64,000 bases of DNA from Melioribacter roseus (GTDB lineage: Bacteria; Bacteroidota; Ignavibacteria; Ignavibacteriales; Melioribacteraceae), in assembly GCA_020724265.1 (NCBI GenBank), contig DYHH01000002.1, forward strand, positions 1 to 64,000, written 5' to 3'. Made by a program: the position numbers and the translations under genes. How positions within the stretch are numbered: the first letter of the stretch is position 1; each line of letters starts with the position of its first letter. This document shows, one piece after another, positions 43,872-52,920 of the stretch. Under the pieces are notes generated by a model. It saw only the letters and a program-made list of their open reading frames with translations, was not told the origin of the DNA and searched no databases.

Positions 43872-45323
43872 TTGCTATCCATAGATTTACTTTTATTAAT
43901 TGGTGCAGCGCTTATACTGATAAGTATATTGCTCGCAAAGTTATCCCATAATATCGGTATACCGACAATGCTGCTGTTTATAGGGGTAGGAATTCTTGCC
44001 GGTTCGGAAGGTTTAGGAGGAATTTATTTTGACGATGCCGGTCTTGCTCAGTCAATTGGTATAATTGCTTTAGTGTTCATTTTGTTTTCCGGTGGTCTTG
44101 AAACAAATTGGAGTGAATCCAAAAAAGTTTCCTTACCTTCCTTCTTTTTAGCTTCAATCGGTGTGTTAATTACTGCAGTCATTATCGGTCTATTTGTTAT
44201 GTGGTTGTTTGATACATCATTTTTATGGGGTCTACTTTTCGGTTCAATAATTTCTTCAACCGATGCCTCCGCCGTTTTTTCAATTCTGCGAACCGGCAAC
44301 ATTTCATTAAAGGGAAAAATAAAACCTCTGCTCGAACTTGAATCGGGGAGTAACGATCCTATGGCTGTTTTCTTAACAATAGGGACAATAGAATTATTGC
44401 TTTCACCCGAGAAAACAGTTCTAAGTTTAATATCATTATTTCTGCTCCAAATTGGTTTGGGCGGTGTTATTGGTTTCGGCGGCGGTAGATTAATGGCATA
44501 CTTAGTAAACAAATTAAATTTTTTCTATGAAGGTATATATCCGATTTTTGCATTGTCGGTCGCACTTTTAATATACTCTTCCACTGCTGTATTAGGCGGA
44601 AGCGGATTTCTTGCCATCTATATTGCAGGTGTTGTTTTAGGTAATTGTCAATTTGTACATAAAAGATCTTTAATTAGATTTTTTGACGGCTTGGCAGTAT
44701 TAAGCCAGATCACTATGTTCTTAACGTTAGGTTTGCTTCTCTTTCCATCAGTATTGTTGGACTATATAGGTTTGGGTTTTCTTTTAAGCGGTGTTCTTAT
44801 GTTTATTGCCAGACCATTAAGTGTATTGATTACACTGATTCCTTTCAAGTTCCAAATTAAAGAAAAGATTTTCGCCTCTTGGGTTGGATTAAGAGGCGCT
44901 GTCCCGATTATCCTTGCGACATTTCCTCTTATTATGGGAATTGAAAACTCACATCTAATATTCAATCTCGTATTTTTTATTGTGTTAACTTCGGCATTAT
45001 TTCAAGGGTGGTCAATTAATTTTATTGCAAAATTATTGAATCTTGCCGCACCCCTCGAGAAAAAAAGGAACCTGCCGATTGAATTTACATCTTCGGTAAA
45101 AGATGATACGGAGCTTATTGAGATCGTAGTACCTTATAATTCTAAAGTAGTTGGTCAGCAGATTGTTGACTTAAATTTTCCTGAAGACAGCAGAATAATA
45201 TTGGTAACGCGGGATGAAAGAAATATTGTCCCAAGCGGACAGACAACTCTTGAAGAAGGGGATATTCTTTCTATGCTAATTAACATTAAGAATATAGATT
45301 CTATCAAGCAAATATTTTCTTAA
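43872..45323 (+). CDS. CPA1-type potassium/proton antiporter with TrkA-C domain (NhaP2/CvrA-like)
   Basis: A TTG start is used, since MLSIDLLLLIGAALILISILL matches the family N-terminus and no ATG lies close by. The 483-residue protein has about 12-13 membrane helices up to residue 395, with STDASAVFSILR and LELESGSNDPMAVFLT carrying the conserved acidic residues of the ion path. A TrkA-C domain follows (about 410-483, IEIVVPYNSKVVGQQIVDL). It exchanges K+ (or Na+) for H+. It is monocistronic and 102 nt after the HAD gene. Confidence 0.9.
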   Translation: MLSIDLLLLIGAALILISILLAKLSHNIGIPTMLLFIGVGILAGSEGLGGIYFDDAGLAQSIGIIALVFILFSGGLETNWSESKKVSLPSFFLASIGVLITAVIIGLFVMWLFDTSFLWGLLFGSIISSTDASAVFSILRTGNISLKGKIKPLLELESGSNDPMAVFLTIGTIELLLSPEKTVLSLISLFLLQIGLGGVIGFGGGRLMAYLVNKLNFFYEGIYPIFALSVALLIYSSTAVLGGSGFLAIYIAGVVLGNCQFVHKRSLIRFFDGLAVLSQITMFLTLGLLLFPSVLLDYIGLGFLLSGVLMFIARPLSVLITLIPFKFQIKEKIFASWVGLRGAVPIILATFPLIMGIENSHLIFNLVFFIVLTSALFQGWSINFIAKLLNLAAPLEKKRNLPIEFTSSVKDDTELIEIVVPYNSKVVGQQIVDLNFPEDSRIILVTRDERNIVPSGQTTLEEGDILSMLINIKNIDSIKQIFS

Positions 45324-45425
45324 TTCATATCCAACACTATCTAGTCAATTTACTCACAGTATAGAAAATTTTCATTTTTTGTTGATTTTTCTTGTCGTTT
45401 TAAAGAATTTTGTCTTGGGCAGTTG

Positions 45426-45449
45426 TTTGAAAATTTTGTGGCTTTCAAA
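45426..45449 (+). promoter_or_regulatory. Small hairpin in the leader of the cold-shock gene
   Basis: tttgaaa (45426-45432) and tttcaaa (45443-45449) can pair around a 10-base loop, 66 nt before the cold-shock ATG. Cold-shock genes often have long structured leaders, so a thermosensitive role is possible, but the stem is weak and AT-rich. Confidence 0.3.
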
Positions 45450-45515
45450 AAATAAGTAAAGACACGGTTTTATCATCTGCCAAATTTTGTTTATAAATTA
45501 TCGGAGGTTTTTCAA

Positions 45516-45731
45516 ATGGCAGAGCGCGAAACCGGTACCGTTAAATGGTTCAACGCATCAAAAGGATTCGGATTCATTACCCGCGAAAGCGGTGACGAAA
45601 TTTTTGTTCACTTCAGTGCAATTCAATCAGATGGTTATAAGAAATTGGCGGAAGGACAAAAAGTTGAGTTTACCGTTGTTGAAGCAGATAAAGGACCGCA
45701 AGCTCAAGAAGTTGTTGTCGTAGAGGGCTAA
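45516..45731 (+). CDS. Cold-shock domain protein (CspA family)
   Basis: The 71-residue protein is a single cold-shock domain with both RNA-binding motifs: KGFGFITRE (RNP1) and EIFVHFSAI (RNP2). The N-terminal [11 protein letters not shown] is also conserved. These proteins melt RNA secondary structure in the cytoplasm. A strong SD (tcggagg) precedes the ATG and a textbook terminator lies 20 nt after the stop, so it is transcribed alone. The 192-bp upstream gap leaves room for a regulated leader. Confidence 0.96.
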   Translation: MAERETGTVKWFNASKGFGFITRESGDEIFVHFSAIQSDGYKKLAEGQKVEFTVVEADKGPQAQEVVVVEG

Positions 45732-45751
45732 CACAGATATCCAACTTAACT

Positions 45752-45781
45752 AAGCGGCATTAAAAGTGCCGCTTATTTTTT
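45752..45781 (+). terminator. Rho-independent terminator of the cold-shock gene
   Basis: aagcggca (45752-45759) pairs perfectly with tgccgctt (45767-45774) around a 7-base loop, and is followed by a run of six T at 45776-45781. This is the clearest terminator in the window. It separates the cold-shock gene from DinB. Confidence 0.9.
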
Positions 45782-45795
45782 AAAGGAATATTAAA

Positions 45796-46305
45796 ATGAA
45801 AAAACCACTCCTCACCGATTTCCCTGAATATTATAGAAGATACATCGAAAAGGTTATCGATAAAGATATACTTAATTACTTTGCCGAACAGAAAATTTAC
45901 GTAGTTGATTTTTTTGCTTCTATCGACGAAGAAAAATCAAAATATAGATACGCCGAAAATAAATGGAGTATAAAACAAATCTTGGGACATTTGTGTGACT
46001 CGGAAAGAATATTTATAACACGCGCTTTAAAATTTGCAAGAAACGAAAAGCAATCGCTTCCCGGTTTTGATGAAATCGAGTATGCTGATTCGGCAAATTT
46101 TGATGAGCTTCCTTTAGAAATCCTGGTTGATGACTTTAAAAAAATGAGAGATTCTCACATCTCACTCTTTAAGACATTTAACGATGAAATTTTGGATAGA
46201 AAAGGAATTGCTAACAATACGGAATATTCTGTTTCGTCTGTTTTATATATTATGGCGGGGCACGTGGATCATCATATCAATGTTATTAGAGAAAGATATC
46301 TCTAA
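45796..46305 (+). CDS. DinB-family four-helix protein
   Basis: The 169-residue protein has the DinB/DUF1569-like four-helix pattern with His ligands of a metal site: ILGHLCDSER in helix 2 and AGHVDHHINVI near the C-terminus. Family members include metal-dependent thiol-transferases and damage-induced proteins; the specific reaction is not predictable. aaagga precedes the ATG, and the cold-shock terminator lies just upstream, so it has separate or read-through expression. It converges on the beta-barrel gene with a 4-nt gap. Confidence 0.85.
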   Translation: MKKPLLTDFPEYYRRYIEKVIDKDILNYFAEQKIYVVDFFASIDEEKSKYRYAENKWSIKQILGHLCDSERIFITRALKFARNEKQSLPGFDEIEYADSANFDELPLEILVDDFKKMRDSHISLFKTFNDEILDRKGIANNTEYSVSSVLYIMAGHVDHHINVIRERYL

Positions 46306-46309
46306 CAAG

Positions 46310-47143
46310 TTATAAGAAAAGCAGTCGTGTAATCATAAATCCAAGTCTTAAATCACCGTCATCGAAAGATTTATCGGCTCCCGATAAGAATTGTGTTTGA
46401 TTTAAATCAGTACTGTTGCTTAAGAATATTTTAAAGAAATGTCCCCCCGTTTCAATTTCCAAGCCAAAACTCATAGGGTTATGGTAATCCCGCCATCCTG
46501 TAACGGTTGGGTTGTATTCCCAAACAATACTGAAAACTTCACTTAAATAAAATTGCAAATAAGTTCCGAGTGTAAAACTATATTGATTTTCTTTACAAGC
46601 CGGATGACTGTTGTGGAGATAGGACGGAACAACTCCCAAACCGAGTTTTTTATCATACATAGTATTAAAAACTAACTGAGCAAAAAATTGAAACGCTTTT
46701 GAATCGGACGATTCAATAACCGGGTGATCAGAATTCCATGCCGTACCTCCGTTAAAAGTCAACATGAATGGAAAAAGTTCGTTGTCGTTTTCATATAATT
46801 TTTGTTTAATGGAAAGCTCATAATTATCATATAGATTAGATCGTCCCAGCGAAATTTGTGTAGAGGAAGTTATACCGTAACTTAATGCCAACCTGTTGAT
46901 AACGGGTCCATCCAACCCCCAAAAATCTTTGCTGCCGCTTTTTATTGTAGGTATGAATCTATGTGATATTTCAATTTCCAATTCTCTTGAACCGATTGTT
47001 TCGGCAGTCGGTAAATTAACCGCATAGGTGGAGTGAAATAACTCTACGGGAAGTTGTACCTCGCCCCGCTCTCTTTCCCAATTAACTTGAGCGGAAGTTG
47101 ATAATGTTATAAGGAAAACAATATTCCAGTAAAATTTTTTCAT
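46310..47143 (-). CDS. Outer-membrane beta-barrel-like protein (DUF5777-like)
   Basis: The start is placed at the ATG at 47143, with gaggaa six bases upstream and one base after the YceI stop; a longer frame would overlap that gene. The 277-residue protein has a signal peptide (FYWNIVFLITLSTSAQ). Its alternating beta-strands are typical of Bacteroidota barrels (NTMYDKKLGLGVVPSYLHN, FTLGTYLQFYLSEVF), and it ends in a hydrophobic strand (MITRLLFL). Similar proteins occur beside YceI and cytochrome-like lipoproteins, as here. The family name is from memory. Its function is unknown. Confidence 0.7.
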   Translation of the reverse strand: MKKFYWNIVFLITLSTSAQVNWERERGEVQLPVELFHSTYAVNLPTAETIGSRELEIEISHRFIPTIKSGSKDFWGLDGPVINRLALSYGITSSTQISLGRSNLYDNYELSIKQKLYENDNELFPFMLTFNGGTAWNSDHPVIESSDSKAFQFFAQLVFNTMYDKKLGLGVVPSYLHNSHPACKENQYSFTLGTYLQFYLSEVFSIVWEYNPTVTGWRDYHNPMSFGLEIETGGHFFKIFLSNSTDLNQTQFLSGADKSFDDGDLRLGFMITRLLFL

Positions 47144-47144
47144 G

Positions 47145-47717
47145 CTATTCCTCTTCTTGGGTAATACTTTCAAGATAAAATTTAAGCTGAAGCTGCATTA
47201 CTTCATCTATCTTCATAAACATTAATTGAGGTATATCTATATTATAATCGACAAGAGAAATGGGAAATTCTGTTTCTATAAAAAATCCGGAATCAATTTT
47301 TCTAATCGATCCATTTATAGTAATTTCATTTGTAACACCATGAATAAACATAGTACCTTTCACTTCTGCACTGTATTCATCTTCTAAAACTTTTTCAAGT
47401 TTACCAATTTTTCCTTGGAAAAATGCGAATCGGTATTTATTTGTCTCAAGATAGTTATCGCGCATGTGCCTGTTTCGTAATCCAATACCCGTATCGAGTG
47501 TAGTTAAATCCACTTCAAAATAAATTTGATTATCAGTAAGATCATCAAGTGACTGTAAATACATATAACCGTCAATATAGTTTGTTACCCCTTCAAAATT
47601 TTCAAGCGGCGCATCCGAAATAAACTTAACGAGGTTATCCTCGGATTTATTTACATGATATTCTTGTGCGATAATAATCGAACTAAGTAATATCATTGCT
47701 GATAAAAAGCGTTTCAT
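47145..47717 (-). CDS. YceI-family periplasmic lipid-binding protein
   Basis: The 190-residue protein has a signal peptide (FLSAMILLSSIIIAQ) and a YceI-like beta-barrel lipocalin pattern: HVNKSEDNLVKFISDAPLE, the DTGIGLRNRHMRDNYLET segment (the usual T...R-N-x-H-M-R-x-x-x-L motif) and VKGTMFIHGVTNEITI. YceI proteins bind polyisoprenoids such as ubiquinone precursors in the periplasm. It is the middle gene of a tight minus-strand trio (8 nt after the cytochrome-like gene, 1 nt before the barrel gene), so the three products probably act together. Confidence 0.88.
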   Translation of the reverse strand: MKRFLSAMILLSSIIIAQEYHVNKSEDNLVKFISDAPLENFEGVTNYIDGYMYLQSLDDLTDNQIYFEVDLTTLDTGIGLRNRHMRDNYLETNKYRFAFFQGKIGKLEKVLEDEYSAEVKGTMFIHGVTNEITINGSIRKIDSGFFIETEFPISLVDYNIDIPQLMFMKIDEVMQLQLKFYLESITQEEE

Positions 47718-47725
47718 AACTTCAC

Positions 47726-48154
47726 CTAATTATTAATTGCACCGTTGTCTATCCACATAGCTACTGAATCAATAATCGAATCACTCAATTTCCCGGTTGG
47801 GGGCATTTGTGATAATTCACCTTTCAATACTTTTATTAACAAACTGTTTTCACTGTCCCCCGGCTTAACTCTTAAGAATTGCGAAAAGATTGAACCTTGT
47901 TGGTTAACTAATGCCGAGTAAGAGTTTCCCGGGGTTAGTAATAAATTAGCTTGAGTTGCATTGCTTCCATGACAGCCCGATAGCGCGCATGTAGTATCAA
48001 AGAGTTTTGTTTGAATTCCGCTAAATGTGTTTAATTTTACATCCGATTCAACCGGGTTGCATTCATCGCATTCGGAAACAATATGGTCGGCACAACCTAC
48101 TATAAAAAATAATAAACATATAACAGATAAAATGTATTTGGAATGCAGCATCAT
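47726..48154 (-). CDS. Lipoprotein with cytochrome-c-like CxxxxCH domain
   Basis: The ATG at 48154 is chosen for its aaagga site. The product of about 142 residues has a lipobox (LFFIVGCADH) and then a domain similar to planctomycete-type cytochrome c. The haem-like motif is CALSGCHG, with four residues between the cysteines instead of two. Downstream come VKPGDSENSLLIKVLKG and SQMPPTGKLSDS, where the Met is a candidate axial ligand, and a final WIDNGA helix. The wider-spaced motif makes haem attachment uncertain. Two further Cys (CDEC) lie just after the lipobox. It heads the YceI/beta-barrel operon. Confidence 0.8.
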   Translation of the reverse strand: MMLHSKYILSVICLLFFIVGCADHIVSECDECNPVESDVKLNTFSGIQTKLFDTTCALSGCHGSNATQANLLLTPGNSYSALVNQQGSIFSQFLRVKPGDSENSLLIKVLKGELSQMPPTGKLSDSIIDSVAMWIDNGAINN

Positions 48155-48345
48155 GGATTCCTTTGTTAGAATCATTATTACTATCTATTAAAATATAAAT
48201 TTTATCGAATATATCAAGACATTATGTCGGTTTATGTGGGTGGGTAAAATAATTGTGGATAAATAGATATAATGAAGAATAGTTATAATCTGTTGAGAAT
48301 AATTTTGTTCTATGAATTCTTCATCCGGTTAGATTTTTACAACAA

Positions 48346-49782
48346 CTATCCAATGCATTTGTTTACATGTTCCCAAACTTCTTTCACATGCTTCTCGGTT
48401 GTTCGTAATCCCGAGATAACAATTCTTATCGTAAACTTATGGTTTAATTTTGTGTGAGTTAAAAAGAACTCACCACTTTCATTTATTTTTTCGAGGAGTC
48501 TTTCATTAAAGTTATTCAACTCTGCTTCCGATTGAACATGTTTTGGAACAGCACGAAAACAAATTGTGCTTAAATTTACCGGAGCAATTAATTCAATAAT
48601 ATCGGATTCATTCACCCAGCTTTCAACAAGTTTAGTTAATCGTAAATGTTCACGAATAATTTTCTGTAAACCTTCCACACCGAAGTAACGTATTAAAAAC
48701 CATAACTTAAGAGAGCGAAATCTACGACCGAGTTGAAGTCCGTAATCCATATGATTCTTTGCTTTTGTATCATGCTCAGTTTTTAAGTATTCTGCTGTAA
48801 GACTAAATGTTTTTTTTAGTATTTCAGGATGTCTTGTAAAAAATGCGGAAACATCAATCGGAACGAACATCCATTTATGCGGATTGAAATAAAATGAGTC
48901 GGCTTCTTCACATCCATTTAATATATATCGCATTTCTGGTAATATCGCTGCTGATCCGGCATGTGCAGCATCAACATGAAGCCATAGATTCTCTTCTTTA
49001 CAAATTTTGACAATCTCCGGTATCGGATCAATAGCAGTTGAAGAAGTTGTGCCGACGGTACCAACAACACAAAACGGAAGCCATCCGTTTTTTCTATCTT
49101 CATCAATTGCTTTTTTTAATTCGGTAGGTATCATTTTAAATTCGTAATCAACAGAAATTTTTCGTACACCCTCGACACCAATCCCTAAAGTTAAAGCAGC
49201 TTTTTCAACAGATGAGTGTGCGTGTTCGGACTGATACAATCTTAATTTTTTACCATTCTTATCTCCCATCATTCCTTTAACACGAAATTGATTTCCTTTA
49301 ACAGCTTCTTTAGCCATTGCAATTCCATGTAAAGTTGAAGCCGAACCGCCGTCGTAAATTATTCCCCAAAAATTTTCGGGAAGACCGATCATTTGTCTAA
49401 GCCAATCCATCATTACTTCTTCCAACTCTGTTGATGCCGGTGAAGATTTCCAAACCATTCCGTTAATATTAAACGCAGCGGAAAGTAATTCAGCTAATAC
49501 ACCAGGTCCGCTCGCAGTTGAATTGAAATACGCCATAAACTTCGGGTGATTCCAATGTGTCATCCCCGGCATTATTATCTTGTCGATGTCGGCAAAAATT
49601 TCTTTCATACTTTCATGATTTGAAGGAGGGGATTTCGGTAATTTTAATTTAATATCACCGGGATTAATTTTTGCGAGAACCGGGAATTTTTCAATATTCT
49701 TAAAATAATCGGCAATCCAATCAATTAATTCATACCCGTATTTACGGAATTCTTCCGGCGACATATCAACATTGTTAGACAT
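48346..49782 (-). CDS. PLP-dependent group II amino acid decarboxylase (aromatic-type)
   Basis: The 478-residue protein matches the aromatic L-amino-acid decarboxylase family: ITHWNHPKFMAYF-like N-terminus (GMTHWNHPKFMAYF), SASTLHGIAMAKEA, VDAAHAGSA with the Asp that contacts the PLP ring, and FNPHKWM with Lys303 forming the Schiff base. Family members decarboxylate Tyr, Trp, Phe or Dopa to amines in the cytoplasm; the substrate here is undetermined. It is last in a minus-strand operon after RidA and an alpha/beta hydrolase, 5 nt from the latter. RidA proteins clear reactive enamines formed by PLP enzymes, which suits this pairing. Confidence 0.93.
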   Translation of the reverse strand: MSNNVDMSPEEFRKYGYELIDWIADYFKNIEKFPVLAKINPGDIKLKLPKSPPSNHESMKEIFADIDKIIMPGMTHWNHPKFMAYFNSTASGPGVLAELLSAAFNINGMVWKSSPASTELEEVMMDWLRQMIGLPENFWGIIYDGGSASTLHGIAMAKEAVKGNQFRVKGMMGDKNGKKLRLYQSEHAHSSVEKAALTLGIGVEGVRKISVDYEFKMIPTELKKAIDEDRKNGWLPFCVVGTVGTTSSTAIDPIPEIVKICKEENLWLHVDAAHAGSAAILPEMRYILNGCEEADSFYFNPHKWMFVPIDVSAFFTRHPEILKKTFSLTAEYLKTEHDTKAKNHMDYGLQLGRRFRSLKLWFLIRYFGVEGLQKIIREHLRLTKLVESWVNESDIIELIAPVNLSTICFRAVPKHVQSEAELNNFNERLLEKINESGEFFLTHTKLNHKFTIRIVISGLRTTEKHVKEVWEHVNKCIG

Positions 49783-49787
49783 AAAAA

Positions 49788-50627
49788 TTACTCAATGCTT
49801 GTTAACCAATTTATAATTACTCTTGTTAATTCAATTCTCTTATCTGAAAACGAATGCCCGGTTGAAATAATTATATCATCTAATTTAGTACCAGCAGTTT
49901 TTAAAACTTTTACAAGGGGACTATGATGAAGTTCAACCGGGGCAAGCTGGTCATATTTAGCGGCTATTAATAATAAATTATTCTTTGATAAGCTTTCGAC
50001 TTTATTTACTAAATTCCATTGTTTGTGATTAGAAATCATCTCTTCAAGAAGAGTTTGGGCGGATGTTCCTTTAATTAACTCAACGGAATCTTTCATTCTT
50101 TCGAGTGAAATTAATTTTATTTCTTCATTTCCTTTTACGAAATCAGCCCAAAGTCCCAAATTAAATCCCGCAAAAGAACAAGCATGATTAATAGAACTAT
50201 GTTCCGCAATTTTCATTAATGATATAAAGCCCCCCATACTATGCCCGACTAAAATTATTCTTTCTGGATCACAACGATATAATTCCTTAACCACTTCTTT
50301 GCGAAAATGATTGATAATAGTTTCAGTATCATCCATCGAATTCTGCCATGAATAATTGCCTTCACTTCCCCAAGAACCTCTATAATGAAATTGCACAACA
50401 TTAAAACCTGCTCTTCTAATTGCATGAGCAATATCCATATTTGTTTCATTACCTGGGAAGCCACTTAGCATTATAACAGTAGGATGAATCGGTTCGCCTG
50501 ATGCAATTAATACCGAGCCTAACAGTTTACTTCCATGTGAATCAATAGTAAATGTTCTTGTGGTTGGAAGAAATTTTCCATCCCCTTCCGGCAGGTCTTG
50601 TGTAACAGGATCAAAGTTAAGTTTCAT
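49788..50627 (-). CDS. Alpha/beta hydrolase
   Basis: The 279-residue protein has the alpha/beta hydrolase core: the VIMLSGFPGNETNMD oxyanion region, the nucleophile elbow VGHSMGGF (G-x-S-x-G), an acidic residue in LLIAAKYDQLAP and the final His in STGHSFSD. There is no signal peptide, so it is cytoplasmic. Its start overlaps the RidA stop by 4 nt (ATGA) and the decarboxylase begins 5 nt after it. It is probably an esterase or peptidase acting in the same small pathway. The substrate is unknown. Confidence 0.88.
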   Translation of the reverse strand: MKLNFDPVTQDLPEGDGKFLPTTRTFTIDSHGSKLLGSVLIASGEPIHPTVIMLSGFPGNETNMDIAHAIRRAGFNVVQFHYRGSWGSEGNYSWQNSMDDTETIINHFRKEVVKELYRCDPERIILVGHSMGGFISLMKIAEHSSINHACSFAGFNLGLWADFVKGNEEIKLISLERMKDSVELIKGTSAQTLLEEMISNHKQWNLVNKVESLSKNNLLLIAAKYDQLAPVELHHSPLVKVLKTAGTKLDDIIISTGHSFSDKRIELTRVIINWLTSIE

Positions 50628-51025
50628 TTTTTCTCCTTTTCCAAAACTGCATCAAATTCTATTTCTATTAAAAATTTCGGATCGATAAGTTTGCTCACCT
50701 CAACCATTGTTGTTGCCGGTTTTATTGAATGAAAATATTCTCCGTGAGCTCTGCCGATTTCTTCCCATTTAGAAATGTCGGTTACAAACATTCTTGTACG
50801 AACAACATTATCTAAATCTGCACCGACTTGATTCAAAATATTTTTTATCTTCTTAATAATAAATTTGGTTTGTTCATATACATTGTTTTCGCCAACAACA
50901 TTTCCGTTTTCATCAACAGCAACTGTACCTGTAATAAATATTTGGTTATCAATTTTTACAAGTCGTGAGTAACCTACAATGTTTTCCCATTTTGTACCGG
51001 TTGATATGTTTATTCTATTCTTCAT
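50624..51025 (-). CDS. RidA/YjgF-family enamine/imine deaminase-like protein
   Basis: The 133-residue protein has the RidA chorismate-mutase-like fold signature: GYSRLVKIDNQIFITGTVAV, QTKFIIKKIKNILNQVGADLDNVVRTRMFVTDIS with the conserved Arg, and a C-terminal FLIEIEFDAV. Here the usual C-terminal E-[IV]-E...A pattern is present. RidA hydrolyses reactive 2-aminoacrylate-type enamines released by PLP enzymes. It is the first gene of the operon with the hydrolase and the PLP decarboxylase, and it is divergent from proS. The exact subgroup is not determined. Confidence 0.9.
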   Translation of the reverse strand: MKNRINISTGTKWENIVGYSRLVKIDNQIFITGTVAVDENGNVVGENNVYEQTKFIIKKIKNILNQVGADLDNVVRTRMFVTDISKWEEIGRAHGEYFHSIKPATTMVEVSKLIDPKFLIEIEFDAVLEKEKK

Positions 51026-51152
51026 TTTTACTGCTTTGTTCTGGACACAAAAATAAACAATTACTTAAGAATAACGAACCACTACAGGAATGTGGGGATT
51101 GTTCCAATCATTTACTATTTTTGCTAATTCGATTATTGGAGATATAATATTT

Positions 51153-52886
51153 ATGCGTTTATCAAAATCCTTTGTACCAACATTAAAAGAAGTACCTGCA
51201 GATGCAGTTATTCCAAGTCACATTTTAATGGTAAGAGCCGGATTGGTTAGAATGTTATCCGCCGGAATTTATTCTTTTCTGCCGGTCGGTTATAAAATGA
51301 TTAAAAAGATTTCCGATATAATAAGAGAAGAAATGGATGCAATCGGCGCACAGGAATTTCATCTGCCTGCACTTAACCCGAAAGAAATTTGGGAAGAAAC
51401 CGGAAGAGTCGAGGCTTTCGGTGATACTATGTTCCATATAAAAAATCGTGAATATGTTTTAGCGCCGACACACGAAGAGATAATGACTTTTCATGCAAAA
51501 GGTGTTGTCAAATCATATAAAGATTTACCGCAAATTTGGTATCAGATTCAAACTAAATTTAGAAACGAACCTCGCCCTAGAAGCGGTGTTATCCGGGGAA
51601 GACAGTTTTTAATGAAGGATGCATATTCTTTTGATGTTTCATATGAAGCACTTGATAAATCTTATGAACTGCACGATCAAGCTTACAGAAAAATATTTGA
51701 TAGATGCGGATTGAAGTATTTTGTTGTCGGTGCATCTTCCGGTGCTATGGGCGGAAGTAAATCCGAAGAGTTTATGGTTAAATCCGATGCCGGTGAAGAT
51801 ACGATTGTTTATTGTAAAAAATGCGGTTACGCTGCAAATGTTGAAGTTGCCGAATCAATTATCGATCCTGTAACACGTCATAAAGAGAGTAAACAAGTTG
51901 AAAAGATAAGTACACCGGATATTAAATCAATTGATGAACTTTGTGAGTTCTTAAAAATTGACCAGAGAGAAACTGCAAAGTCAAGAATTTATATTCACGA
52001 TGAAAAACCTGTTCTTATTTTAATGAGTGGTAACGATGAAGTTAATGAAACAAAATTAGAAAAAATCCTTGGTGGAAATGTTCGTCCCGGGCATCCCGAA
52101 GAACTAAAAGAAATTTCAGGTGCTGATGCCGGTTCAATCGGTCCTATAGGATTTAAGGGAAGAATAATTGCAGATAATAGATTAAAGGACGGAAATAATT
52201 TATACAGCGGTGCGAACGAAAATGATTTTCACATCGGCGGTATTGACTTGAAGCGCGATGTTCCAACCGTTGAATATTTTGATCTTCGAACTGTTGAAAG
52301 CGGAGAGGGTTGTATAAATTGTAAATCTCCTATTGATGTTTTCAAAGCAATTGAACTCGGACATATTTTTAAACTCGGAACAAAATATACTGATGCCATG
52401 GGAGTAAATTATCTGGATGAAAACGGTAAAGAACATCCGATTGTTATGGGAAGTTACGGCATTGGTGTTGAAAGAGTTTTAGCCTGTTATCTTGAACAAA
52501 ATCATGACGAACGCGGAATTATTTGGGATAAAAACTTAACTCCTTTTCATATTCATCTAATCGGGTTGAATATGAAAAATGATGAAATCAATTCAGCCTC
52601 AAGTAATCTTTATAGTGAACTTACAAGTGAAGGTTACGATGTTTTATTTGATGATAGACTCGATGCATCCGCCGGATTTAAATTCAACGATGCGGATTTA
52701 ATGGGTGTACCTGTTCAAGTTGTTGTTGGAGAAAAAAATTATAAGAACGGTAATGTAGAAATCAAAATTAGAAGAACCGGAGAAAAAGAAGTTGTTGCAT
52801 TAAGTGATTTGAAATCAAAGTTGAGAGAATTATTAAACCCAGATTTCCCATTAGGGAAATTTATCAATAACGTAAAAGTAACATAA
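51153..52886 (+). CDS. proS: Prolyl-tRNA synthetase (bacterial type)
   Basis: The ATG at 51153 is used because MRLSKSFVPTLKEVP matches the ProRS N-terminus; an ATG at 51090 would add 21 unrelated residues. The 577-residue length fits the bacterial type. Class II motifs are LPVGYKMIKKISDIIREEM (motif 1), FRNEPRPRSGVIRGRQFLMKDAYSFD (motif 2) and GSYGIGVERVLACYLEQ (motif 3). The YbaK-like editing insertion lies between motifs 2 and 3 at about residues 225-385. A C-terminal anticodon domain follows (FHIHLIGLNMKNDE). The enzyme loads proline on tRNA-Pro and edits Ala-tRNA-Pro. Confidence 0.96.
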   Translation: MRLSKSFVPTLKEVPADAVIPSHILMVRAGLVRMLSAGIYSFLPVGYKMIKKISDIIREEMDAIGAQEFHLPALNPKEIWEETGRVEAFGDTMFHIKNREYVLAPTHEEIMTFHAKGVVKSYKDLPQIWYQIQTKFRNEPRPRSGVIRGRQFLMKDAYSFDVSYEALDKSYELHDQAYRKIFDRCGLKYFVVGASSGAMGGSKSEEFMVKSDAGEDTIVYCKKCGYAANVEVAESIIDPVTRHKESKQVEKISTPDIKSIDELCEFLKIDQRETAKSRIYIHDEKPVLILMSGNDEVNETKLEKILGGNVRPGHPEELKEISGADAGSIGPIGFKGRIIADNRLKDGNNLYSGANENDFHIGGIDLKRDVPTVEYFDLRTVESGEGCINCKSPIDVFKAIELGHIFKLGTKYTDAMGVNYLDENGKEHPIVMGSYGIGVERVLACYLEQNHDERGIIWDKNLTPFHIHLIGLNMKNDEINSASSNLYSELTSEGYDVLFDDRLDASAGFKFNDADLMGVPVQVVVGEKNYKNGNVEIKIRRTGEKEVVALSDLKSKLRELLNPDFPLGKFINNVKVT

Positions 52887-52920
52887 CTTGTTAAATGATA
52901 AGTATTTAATCCCGACTTAG

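Noticed and set aside
45487-45723. A 78-codon frame starting before the cold-shock gene and covering it in another frame
   Set aside because: It overlaps the clear CspA frame, which has the SD and RNP motifs; its translation has no domain.
47144-47173. Longer start for the beta-barrel protein inside the YceI gene
   Set aside because: The extension overlaps YceI and pushes the signal peptide inward; gaggaa supports the ATG at 47143.
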